Positions 1-5,843 of a stretch of 5,843 bases of DNA are shown piece by piece (positions within the stretch are counted from its first letter, which is position 1; the number at the start of each line of letters is the position of its first letter). This DNA is from Betaproteobacteria bacterium (GTDB lineage: Bacteria > Pseudomonadota > Gammaproteobacteria > Burkholderiales > SG8-39), in contig SHXF01000167.1 in NCBI GenBank assembly GCA_009693435.1, positions 1-5,843 on the forward strand, in the 5' to 3' direction. The notes under the pieces are model-generated. The model saw only the letters and a list, made by a program, of their open reading frames with translations. It was not told the origin of the DNA and searched no databases. The position numbers and the translations under genes are program-made.

Positions 1-3000
1 CTCAGCGCGGGTGCGATCGATGTGAGCGGTGGGACTGCGGCGGCGGCGGTGCAAGGCAACGCGGGGACGGTGCAACTTAAAACCGCGGGCGCCACCGGGG
101 CGATCACGCAGACGGGGGAGACGGCGGCGACGGCGATACTGGCCAAGGGAGGCACGACCGGGGCGCTCTCGGTGGTGAGTGCGACCGGCGATGTGACCCT
201 CACCAACGACAGCAACGATGTGGCGCTGGTGGCGGCGAACATTGCCACGGCGGGCAAGTTCTTCAAGTACACCGATGCCAATGCGCTGAAGATTGACACG
301 GTGACAAAGGTGGGGACGCTGAGCGCGCCCTCGACCGCGGCGGCGCTGCCGGCGGCGGACACGGTGGGCATTACGACTCTCGGTGGGGCGGGTGGAGACA
401 TTATCCTGAAAACAGGAGCGGGTACTATGACCGTAAATCAGAACATAACGGCCGGGACGACCGGCAACGTGGCGCTTCGCGCCGCCGGCGCCACCTCCGA
501 CATCAACATAAACGGCGCCACCGTTTCCTCCACAACCGGCAGCCTGCAAGCCATCGCCGGTCGCAGCATCTTCACCAATACGGCGACCGGAACGACCAAT
601 GAGTTCTCGACTGCTGGAACGCTGCTGCTGGATGCGCAGGATTCCATGGGTCAGTCCACCAACCGCATTGATACCAAGGTTGGCACAGTTGCAGCGCTAA
701 GTGCGGGAATAACCCTGGCTGGAGACGTCTTCATCAATCAGACTGCCGGTGATCTGATTGTGGGAACGGCCACCGGGCTTGACGGACGCGCAAATCTGGG
801 CGGCGTCGTGACCAATAACAACGACATCGCGATTACCACTGCGGCAGGCGCGCTTACGCTTGCACAGAGTGTCAGTACGCAGACTGCGGGAAGCGTCTAT
901 CTATCGAGTAGCGCGAACATCAATCAAACCGGGGGGGCCATAACGGCCAACGATCTGGGCGTGCGTGTGGCAACGGGGTTTGACGCCAATCAGGCTGGAA
1001 ATAACGTCGCCAATCTGGCAGTGCTGTCGACGGGTTCGGGAAACATTGTTTATCGCGATAGCAACGCCGTGGCAGTGGGCACGGTATCAGGACCCGGCGT
1101 ATTCACATCCGTTACGGGCATAACCACGACGACGGGCGGTGATGTGACCCTCAACCACGATGGACCTTTGACCTTGAACGCGGACATAAAGTCTGCGGGC
1201 GCCGTGCTGCAATCAGGCGCATTGGTGAATCTGGTTGGGCCGCGCACCATCACCAGCCAGGGAGCAACTACCCTAACCGGTGTGGTCAACGCAGCCAGTA
1301 CGACGACCTTGCTGGTCAACGATCTTAATCTTACGGGAACACTTAATTCGACCGGGGCGGTTCAGATAACGCCTATCACCGCCACTCGGGAGATCACTAT
1401 CGGCGGCGCGGGTGGTTCCAGCCTTGGGATCGATTCAACGGAATTGTCGAAGATTTCCACGGCGGCACCGCTGACCCTGGGGGACGCCAATCATCAGGGT
1501 GCGATCACGATATCGAACCCGATCCTCAATCCGTCGACAGCCACCGGGTCCCTGACGATAATCAACAAGGCCGGCGGGATTGCAGTCAATGCGCCTCTTA
1601 CCTATACGCCGGCCGGTGGTGCCGCGCTGACTCTGACGGCCAACGGCGATGGCACGGCGCCGGTCGGGGGCATCACGGATAACGGTTCAGGATTGCTTAC
1701 GGCGACAAACCTGATTCTGAACACGGGGAGCGGAATCGGCACGTCGACTGCCAGTCCGTTGCATGTGACCGGCACAAATGTGACCGCGAGCAATACGAGC
1801 AGCGGTGGAGTCTATATCGGCCTGCCGACCGGCAATCTGAACCTGGTCAGCCTGTCGAATGTGGGAACAGGAACGGTCTCGCTCACCACTACAGATGGCA
1901 ACATCACGACCGGTGCGGGTAGTGTGACCACAGCCGGGGCCCTGGAAATGACGGCTAACGCGACCAGTGGTACGCCAAGGACGTTGACTACGGGTACCGG
2001 AACGCTCACAGCGAATGGCAATATCGCTTTGCGCGCCGCGGATGACATCACTATAGGCAGCGGCGGCAATGGTACGGTCAGTTCCAACGGTGGCGACATT
2101 GTCATCGTTGCCGGCAAGGCGACCGGCATGGATTCCGATAACACGGGCATTCGGGTTCTGACGAGCGGTACCGCAGTGCAGAAACTCAAGCTGTCCGATG
2201 GCGCCGCGCTTTCTACGGCAAATGAATCCATTGCCGATCAGGATGGTTCAGTGACGCTTAACGCGCGTGTTATGGCTGGAGCCGGGCGGATTGTGATCAA
2301 TGCGACCGAGTCGGTGACCCAGGCGGCGACGGGCGTGGCCGCCGGCCTGCAAAACACCGGGGTTCTTGTGGTTCGGACCTATAACGATCACCTGGTTGGC
2401 GGCACGGTTACTGACAATCGGGCCATCATCGATCTGCAGAACGATACCAACCCGGCTGCGCCGAGCGCATTGGCGAGGACGGGCAACAATGTGGGCGCGG
2501 CGACGCTCGAAGCCAGATTCGCCAACGATACGAATGCGCCTGGCGTCCCCAATGCCACATTTGCCCCGAGCAATATCAATTTCAAGAGTTATTCCGGGAT
2601 GAACATCCAGGGCATCGGGACGGCTGCCGACTTCGTCGGCATCTCTGCAACGCAAAACGTGGATGTCAATGCGCTCGGCGTCCAGGCCAAGAACCTGAAG
2701 TTGATCGCGAGCGCCGGAAACCTGAATGTAAATACGCAAATCAGAAACGACAACATCAATAACGGCAATCAAGGCGGGTCGCTCACATTGCTTGCGGCGG
2801 GTGATCTGAATATCAACGATGTGGCCGGTACGAAAGGCGTGAGCATCGGGGAAGAGGTCAGCTTCAACGCGGTCACACGGGAACGGACAGCCAAGTATTT
2901 CGATCATGATTTGAAACTCGCCGCCCAGGGCGATATCAACGTAAAAGGTTCGATATATCTCAAGGGAGACCTGACTCTGCGCGCGGATGCATCGCCCGGG

Positions 3001-4074
3001 GAAATCACCGGCGCCAACGGGGTCAAGCTGGGCGCCAGCAAGGGCAGTGTGAAGTTCGAGGTGCCCGATACGGCGCCGGAGTCGGGGCGCAACTTCGTCG
3101 AGGTAAAGGCGACGAATATCCTCATTGGCGGGCGCGACGCGACGAACAAACCTGTTCCCGTGAACAACATTACGCTGTCCGCTGCAAAAGCCACGCAGCC
3201 GGCTACCGGCGCGGACCAGCGCAGCGACGTCGTTGTCGAGGCCTCAGGCAATCTGGATGCGTATCTGACAGGCGATATCCTGATTGAAGGGGGCACCACT
3301 TCGGCTGTCACCACCGGATCAGGACAGTCGCTGCGCAACTCGGCAACCGCTGCCTTGGTGGGCAACAACGTCTTCATCAAGGGAATGAAAGAAAGCGATC
3401 TCATCGGACTGCCTGCGAAAAACACGACAAACTTCATCCTCCAGGGCGGCACGATCAGCGACTTCTCTACGACCGCAGGCGGCATTGCGCTTGCGTCGGC
3501 GCCCGCGTTGATTCTGGCCACGCAAAAGAAGGAGATCGACATTGGCGGCAACCTGGAAATCAGGGGTGGTAATACGCCGGTGAAGGGTCAGGTCACAGCC
3601 GTGGCGAAGATCGATCCAACGGATCTGACGATCCGGGTTGGCGGTAATCTTGTGTTGATTGGCGGAACCGGCGTAGGCGGGCAGGCGGTTATTTCCAACG
3701 ATGGCGACATCAACCTGTTCATCGGCGGCGCGGCCCAATTCAACTTTGTCAATCTCGGCAATCGCAAGACGTTGACCGCAGTCGACAGAGGTGGCCTGAT
3801 CGTGATCGGTGGTCCGGGCAGCGGATTATTCGGCGCCAACGATTTGGGCATCGGTCTGGGCGACCAGATCAAGGTCAGTTTCCTCGGCGGTGGCGTGTTC
3901 TCGGTCATTACCGACCTGGGGCGGTCGACAGCTTCCATCAGGGCGAATTCACCGCGTAACTTCGATGAACTCCTCCGCTACATCATCTTCGCGGCGAACG
4001 AAGAAACGCGGATCTCCCGAATTCGCGCCGGCGTAGGGGGTGTGGACGACTCCAACCTGCCATCCTGCAACTGA
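1..4074 (+). CDS. Filamentous haemagglutinin-like giant exported beta-helix protein, 3' part (5' end outside window)
   Basis: The frame is open from base 1 (it reads LSAGAIDVSGGT) to the TGA at 4072-4074, giving 1357 visible residues. The GTG at 22 is an internal Val, not a start. The protein is extremely rich in Gly, Ala, Thr, Asn, Val and Ile. It is built of short beta-strand repeats (patterns such as GDVTLTN, GSLTLLAAGDLNIND, GGNLVLIGG), as in the right-handed beta-helix shaft of FHA/HMW-type TpsA proteins. The N-terminal signal peptide and TPS domain would be upstream. The last ~110 residues look like a distinct cap: a Gly-rich stretch (VDRGGLIVIGGPGSGLF), then a charged, probably helical segment (NFDELLRYIIFAANEET) and a terminus ending SNLPSCN. 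There is no autotransporter beta-barrel, so export by a TpsB partner is likely, although none is in the window. The visible part has no Trp and one Cys, the penultimate residue. The role (adhesion, biofilm) is inferred from the family. Very long surface polysaccharide-binding or S-layer-like beta-helix proteins are the alternative. Confidence 0.85.
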   Translation, partial: LSAGAIDVSGGTAAAAVQGNAGTVQLKTAGATGAITQTGETAATAILAKGGTTGALSVVSATGDVTLTNDSNDVALVAANIATAGKFFKYTDANALKIDTVTKVGTLSAPSTAAALPAADTVGITTLGGAGGDIILKTGAGTMTVNQNITAGTTGNVALRAAGATSDININGATVSSTTGSLQAIAGRSIFTNTATGTTNEFSTAGTLLLDAQDSMGQSTNRIDTKVGTVAALSAGITLAGDVFINQTAGDLIVGTATGLDGRANLGGVVTNNNDIAITTAAGALTLAQSVSTQTAGSVYLSSSANINQTGGAITANDLGVRVATGFDANQAGNNVANLAVLSTGSGNIVYRDSNAVAVGTVSGPGVFTSVTGITTTTGGDVTLNHDGPLTLNADIKSAGAVLQSGALVNLVGPRTITSQGATTLTGVVNAASTTTLLVNDLNLTGTLNSTGAVQITPITATREITIGGAGGSSLGIDSTELSKISTAAPLTLGDANHQGAITISNPILNPSTATGSLTIINKAGGIAVNAPLTYTPAGGAALTLTANGDGTAPVGGITDNGSGLLTATNLILNTGSGIGTSTASPLHVTGTNVTASNTSSGGVYIGLPTGNLNLVSLSNVGTGTVSLTTTDGNITTGAGSVTTAGALEMTANATSGTPRTLTTGTGTLTANGNIALRAADDITIGSGGNGTVSSNGGDIVIVAGKATGMDSDNTGIRVLTSGTAVQKLKLSDGAALSTANESIADQDGSVTLNARVMAGAGRIVINATESVTQAATGVAAGLQNTGVLVVRTYNDHLVGGTVTDNRAIIDLQNDTNPAAPSALARTGNNVGAATLEARFANDTNAPGVPNATFAPSNINFKSYSGMNIQGIGTAADFVGISATQNVDVNALGVQAKNLKLIASAGNLNVNTQIRNDNINNGNQGGSLTLLAAGDLNINDVAGTKGVSIGEEVSFNAVTRERTAKYFDHDLKLAAQGDINVKGSIYLKGDLTLRADASPGEITGANGVKLGASKGSVKFEVPDTAPESGRNFVEVKATNILIGGRDATNKPVPVNNITLSAAKATQPATGADQRSDVVVEASGNLDAYLTGDILIEGGTTSAVTTGSGQSLRNSATAALVGNNVFIKGMKESDLIGLPAKNTTNFILQGGTISDFSTTAGGIALASAPALILATQKKEIDIGGNLEIRGGNTPVKGQVTAVAKIDPTDLTIRVGGNLVLIGGTGVGGQAVISNDGDINLFIGGAAQFNFVNLGNRKTLTAVDRGGLIVIGGPGSGLFGANDLGIGLGDQIKVSFLGGGVFSVITDLGRSTASIRANSPRNFDELLRYIIFAANEETRISRIRAGVGGVDDSNLPSCN
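97..1233 (+). repeat. Three degenerate ~110-130-residue protein repeats in the adhesin shaft
   Basis: By eye, three successive units follow one plan: an Ile-x-Gln-Thr-like opening, a short strand pair, a Val/Ala-rich turn with NDV or NNV, a D-A/S-N-A or D-L box followed by I/V-G-T-V, then GITT or GVVT and a GDVTL-like strand. Approximate limits are 97-489, 490-905 and 910-1233. Units 1 and 3 match best: AITQT/NINQT, YTDANAL/YRDSNAV, IDTV/VGTV, GITT/GITT, GDIIL/GDVTL. Unit 2 is more diverged. The similarity is at protein level only; the DNA is not obviously repeated. Limits are approximate because no alignment was run. Confidence 0.5.
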
Positions 4075-4083
4075 CCGGGGGGT

Positions 4084-4119
4084 ATTCCGCAGTGGGTGCG
4101 GCAGTCTCGCGTCCGGAAT
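4084..4119 (+). other. Overlapping inverted repeats in the adhesin-regulator gap
   Basis: ATTCCG (4084-4089) is exactly complementary to CGGAAT (4114-4119) with 24 bases between. Inside and overlapping it, CCGCA (4087-4091) pairs with TGCGG (4097-4101) around a GTGGG loop. The two stems share bases 4087-4089, so only one can form at a time. Neither is followed directly by a T run; the nearest is TTTT at 4129-4132, ten bases after the outer stem. This could be a weak terminator for the adhesin transcript or a regulatory structure, but the evidence is limited to the pairing itself. Confidence 0.35.
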
Positions 4120-4120
4120 C

Positions 4121-4129
4121 TGGTACTAT
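4121..4129 (+). promoter_or_regulatory. Extended -10 promoter candidate for the Crp/Fnr regulator
   Basis: TGGTACTAT fits the sigma-70 extended -10 pattern TGnTATAAT with five of six hexamer bases. No good -35 is present 16-18 bp upstream, which extended -10 promoters can tolerate. Transcription would start near 4135-4137, only two to four bases before the ATG at 4139, which predicts a leaderless or nearly leaderless mRNA. This agrees with the lack of a Shine-Dalgarno sequence before that ATG. Confidence 0.45.
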
Positions 4130-4138
4130 TTTCCAATC

Positions 4139-4834
4139 ATGAGCAAACGAGAGCCTTCCGTGATAGGTCCAGCCAACGTTTCCACGCTATTGTTGAAAAA
4201 CGTGCCGCTGTTCGCGGTACTGCCCGAGTCGCAGTTGTTGCTGCTCACCAGCGAGGTGAGTCGCAAGGCGTTCACGCGCAATTCCACGATCATTTCTGCG
4301 GGCGACACGACCGATTCCCTTTACGTTGTCATATCCGGGCGGCTGAAAGTCATGATGAGTGACAACGAGGGACGCGAAGTCATCCTCTCCTTTCTCGGGC
4401 CGGGAGAATTCTTTGGCGAAATGGGTTTGCTTGACGACAGCCCACGCTCCGCCACCGTGATCGCGATAGAGCCTTGCGAACTGCTTTTCCTGTCGAAACG
4501 CGATTTCAAGCAATGCCTGGAGCAGAATTTCGACATGGCGATGACGCTGATGCGCGGCCTGGTCAAGCGCTTGCGCGACGCGGACCAGAAGATCGGCAGC
4601 CTGGCATTGATGGACGTATATGGCCGCGTCGCGCGCCTGCTGCTGGAGATGTCGGACACGGTGGATGGTCATAAAGTTATCGTTAAGAAACTGGCCAAGC
4701 AGGATATTGCGAAGATGATAGGCGCCTCGCGCGAGATGGTGAGCAGGGTGATGAAGGACCTGCAGGCCGGTGGGGCGATAGAAGTTCGTGGCGGTTCGAT
4801 TTACCTGCGTGACAATTTGCTTGCCATTGATTGA
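4139..4834 (+). CDS. Crp/Fnr-family transcriptional regulator
   Basis: A 231-residue protein of about the usual family length. An N-terminal cyclic-nucleotide-binding beta-barrel spans ~24-120, with the phosphate-binding cassette FFGEMGLLDDSPRSATV containing E94, R103 and S104, the equivalents of E. coli CRP E72, R82 and S83. A dimerisation helix (~130-160) leads to a winged HTH (~163-224) with recognition helix SREMVSRVMKDL (R198, E199, S202, R203). FNR-type N-terminal Cys ligands are absent (the only Cys are 113 and 126), so it is not an oxygen-sensing Fe-S protein. The residues at the CRP T127/S128 adenine-contact positions are A148 and D149, so the ligand may not be cAMP or may bind differently. 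The ATG at 4139 was chosen because the in-frame GTG at 4040 adds 33 unrelated residues from the adhesin's end. The GTG at 4160, with a weak purine run GAGAG six bases ahead, is a possible alternative. It acts as a cytoplasmic DNA-binding dimer; target genes are unknown, the downstream gene being a candidate. Confidence 0.93.
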   Translation: MSKREPSVIGPANVSTLLLKNVPLFAVLPESQLLLLTSEVSRKAFTRNSTIISAGDTTDSLYVVISGRLKVMMSDNEGREVILSFLGPGEFFGEMGLLDDSPRSATVIAIEPCELLFLSKRDFKQCLEQNFDMAMTLMRGLVKRLRDADQKIGSLALMDVYGRVARLLLEMSDTVDGHKVIVKKLAKQDIAKMIGASREMVSRVMKDLQAGGAIEVRGGSIYLRDNLLAID

Positions 4835-4904
4835 ATGGCGGTATGACGCAGGTTTTCCGCTGTGGGTAGTCTGAAAGACGGCACATCCTCCATGTTTTGA
4901 TCGG

Positions 4905-4918
4905 TTTATGTGTATAAA
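4905..4918 (+). promoter_or_regulatory. FNR/CRP-shaped dyad overlapping a TATAAA -10 box
   Basis: TTTAT-GTGT-ATAAA is a perfect 5-bp inverted repeat with a 4-bp spacer (4905-4909 and 4914-4918). This is the geometry of FNR sites (TTGAT-N4-ATCAA), although the half-site bases are not consensus. The right arm overlaps TATAAA (4913-4918), a plausible -10 hexamer for the downstream gene with a leader of roughly 90 bases; no clear -35 lies at the correct distance. A dimer bound here would cover the -10 and be expected to repress. AT-rich dyads of this size can arise by chance. Confidence 0.35.
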
Positions 4919-5001
4919 TGCCTAACGGTGAAATGGGCGTTTAGCTAGACTGAACTCTTACAAGGCCAGTTTCAGCCTGACTGGTGGGGTGAAAATCGAG
5001 C

Positions 5002-5007
5002 GAGGGG
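5002..5007 (+). promoter_or_regulatory. Ribosome binding site of the FecR-domain gene
   Basis: GAGGGG ends six bases before the ATG at 5014 and is the best Shine-Dalgarno match in the window. It supports 5014 as the start over the in-frame ATG at 5035, which has only AAAGG directly against it. Confidence 0.75.
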
Positions 5008-5013
5008 TACAGT

Positions 5014-5781
5014 ATGAACACCAAGACACAAAGGATGAATGCGTGGTTGAGTCTGGGGCTGGCAACGGTCCTCAGCGTGGCAGCCGGCGCAACGATGGCG
5101 GCCGCGGGACAGGTGTCGCAACTGGCGGGCACCCTGTCGGTTCAGAAGGCGGATGGGACGGTCCGTATTCTGTCGCAGAAATCAGAGGTGCAGCCCGGCG
5201 ATGTGCTGAACACGCAACGGGACAGCTATGCCCAGATCAAATTCGGAGACGGCGCCCAAATCACGCTCAAGCCGAACACCAGCATCAAGCTCGAAACGTT
5301 CAATTTCGTTGAAGCGGAACCGGCCAGGGATTCACTGCTGTACAACCTGGTCAAGGGAGGTTTGCGTGCGGTGACCGGCCTGGTGGGCAAGCGCGGCAAC
5401 CAGGACGCATACAAGCTGGCCACGTCGACCGCTACGATAGGCATTCGTGGCACCACCTTCAGCGTGGATGACTGCACGACCGGCGGATGTGCCAATCTTG
5501 AAGAGGCCGTGTACATCTCTGTTACCGACGGGGTGGTTGTGGCTGACGGCGATGGCGCGTCGGCCAGCTTCCGGGCGGGCCAGTTCGGCCTGATTTCCAG
5601 CCGTGACCGTCAGCCGCGGTTTCTTGCTTCCGACCCGGGCTTGCAGTTCACGCCGCCTGCCTCTTTCATACAGAGCATAACCGGCGGTTCGGCGGTTGTA
5701 CCGCTTCCGATTGTCTGGACACGCTTTTGCAACTCAGGCCGCCTTTCGCATGGCGTAAGCCTGGCGGACTTCAAGGGGTGA
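5014..5781 (+). CDS. Exported FecR-domain protein with C-terminus replaced by insertion-sequence DNA
   Basis: 255 residues are encoded. An n-region with K4 and R7 and a hydrophobic stretch (11-30) ending in ATMAAAG form a signal peptide, probably cleaved between residues 29 and 31, so the product is periplasmic or secreted. A FecR domain covers ~58-178: VQPGDVLNT, YAQIKFGDGAQITLKPNTSI, then GGLRAVTGL, ATIGIRGTTF and a final VTDGVVVADG strand. There is no N-terminal anti-sigma region, membrane helix or neighbouring ECF sigma factor, so this is not a classical FecR iron-signalling anti-sigma protein. Inserted after the RGTTF motif is a C154-TTGG-C159 loop that could form a disulfide in the periplasm. 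After a Pro/Gly-rich tail (TPPASF...TGGSAVVPLP, to about residue 232), the reading enters an insertion sequence and continues through VWTRFCNSG... to a TGA inside the antisense transposase gene. Only the natural tail is lost, and the FecR domain is intact, so the product may still function. The molecular role is unknown. Confidence 0.85.
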   Translation: MNTKTQRMNAWLSLGLATVLSVAAGATMAAAGQVSQLAGTLSVQKADGTVRILSQKSEVQPGDVLNTQRDSYAQIKFGDGAQITLKPNTSIKLETFNFVEAEPARDSLLYNLVKGGLRAVTGLVGKRGNQDAYKLATSTATIGIRGTTFSVDDCTTGGCANLEEAVYISVTDGVVVADGDGASASFRAGQFGLISSRDRQPRFLASDPGLQFTPPASFIQSITGGSAVVPLPIVWTRFCNSGRLSHGVSLADFKG

Positions 5782-5843
5782 CATGAAGCCCATCTTCTCG
5801 AGACGCCAATGGCAATTGTAGCGTTCCTTGAATTCGGCTACGG
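5712..5843 (-). mobile_element. End of an insertion sequence (IS3-like), continuing beyond the window
   Basis: The 3' end of a minus-strand transposase gene begins inside the tail of the FecR-domain gene, which shows that an IS has inserted there. The tip is probably near 5712, where TGTCTGGACACG begins: a 5'-TG end is usual for the IS3 group, and the position is 22 bases beyond the transposase stop codon. The exact tip, the other inverted repeat and any target duplication cannot be checked because the rest of the element is off the right edge. Confidence 0.65.
5734..5843 (-). CDS. Transposase, C-terminal 35 residues (start outside window)
   Basis: On the minus strand the reading is open from the right edge to the TGA at 5736-5734. 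It begins VAEFKERYNCHWRLEKMGF and ends SPLEVRQAYAMRKAA. The pattern F-x-x-R/Y-Y-N-x-x-W/R-x-x-E/K-K-x-G-x-x-S-P-x-E-x-R is the C-terminal end of the DDE (rve-type) integrase core in IS3-family transposases. The catalytic Asp and Glu residues would be outside the window, so activity cannot be judged. The fragment overlaps the last ~16 codons of the FecR-domain reading frame antisense. An IS481-type or other rve transposase is the main alternative. Confidence 0.7.
   Translation of the reverse strand, partial: VAEFKERYNCHWRLEKMGFMSPLEVRQAYAMRKAA

Larger units (their letters stand above)
4835..5013 (+). other. Intergenic region, probable 5' control region of the FecR-domain gene
   Basis: These 179 bases contain no credible ORF. 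GCGG (4838-4841) and CCGC (4857-4860) form a poor stem without a T tract, and GTCT/AGAC (4869-4879) a tiny one; neither is a convincing terminator. The visible signals are the dyad with overlapping -10 box at 4905-4918 and the ribosome binding site at 5002-5007. A second, weaker -10-like hexamer, TAGACT, lies at 4946-4951. CCAGT (4966-4970) and ACTGG (4980-4984) could pair in the leader. Confidence 0.6.

Noticed and set aside
22..24. GTG at 22 as the start of the adhesin
   Set aside because: The same frame is open to base 1 with matching composition, there is no ribosome binding site, and no signal peptide follows, so the gene simply enters from the left edge.
37..49. GCG triplet run as a phase-variation tract
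   Set aside because: Slippage of a triplet unit would only change the number of alanines and not the reading frame, and the run is just four units long.
438..3938. Several minus-strand open frames of 60-219 codons opposite the adhesin gene
   Set aside because: They are shadows of a GC-rich, stop-poor repetitive coding strand. Their compositions mirror the antisense of Gly/Ala/Thr codons and no domain is recognisable.
4040..4138. Longer N-terminus for the Crp/Fnr regulator starting at GTG 4040
   Set aside because: The extra 33 residues are out-of-frame translation of the adhesin's conserved end and the gap. They do not resemble the family, and the purine run before the GTG is directly adjacent to it.
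4139..4834. Oxygen-sensing Fe-S FNR
   Set aside because: There is no N-terminal Cys cluster; the two Cys (113 and 126) are in or after the barrel and cannot form the four-ligand set.
4838..4879. Intrinsic terminator after the regulator gene
   Set aside because: The stems are only four or five pairs with a long or tiny loop and are not followed by a T tract.
4963..4985. Riboswitch-like leader structure before the FecR-domain gene
   Set aside because: The pairs CCAGT/ACTGG and AGGC/GCCT are short, overlap each other and are common by chance; no known riboswitch core was recognised.

Overview
The window reads as a piece of a GC-rich proteobacterial chromosome, most likely beta- or gammaproteobacterial. 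The indications are a very large filamentous-haemagglutinin-type surface protein, a CRP-like regulator closely resembling E. coli CRP in layout, and a signal-peptide-bearing FecR-domain protein. I cannot name the species or assign secure gene symbols.

Layout: positions 1-4074 are the 3' part of one huge plus-strand gene for a secreted beta-helix adhesin/haemagglutinin-like protein. Its frame is open at the left edge, so the start and any TPS secretion domain lie outside. A 64-bp gap (4075-4138) holds two mutually exclusive inverted repeats and a good extended -10 element lying almost on the next start codon. Positions 4139-4834 encode a 231-residue Crp/Fnr-family regulator. A 179-bp gap (4835-5013) contains a 14-bp FNR/CRP-shaped dyad that overlaps a TATAAA box. 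Positions 5014-5781 encode an exported FecR-domain protein whose last ~22 residues are read from an insertion sequence. From about 5712 to the right edge is the end of that insertion sequence, with the last 35 codons of its transposase on the minus strand.

How it may fit together (inference): the three host genes are co-oriented and look like an envelope/surface cluster, with a giant exported adhesin, a cyclic-nucleotide-type transcription factor and a periplasmic FecR-domain protein. The regulator's DNA-reading helix combines CRP and FNR specificity residues, and a dyad of the matching 5-4-5 geometry sits before the FecR gene, so the regulator may control that gene. The two most concrete oddities are the IS-made C-terminus of the FecR protein and the single, penultimate cysteine of the adhesin. 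No RNA genes, CRISPR arrays or convincing intrinsic terminators were seen.
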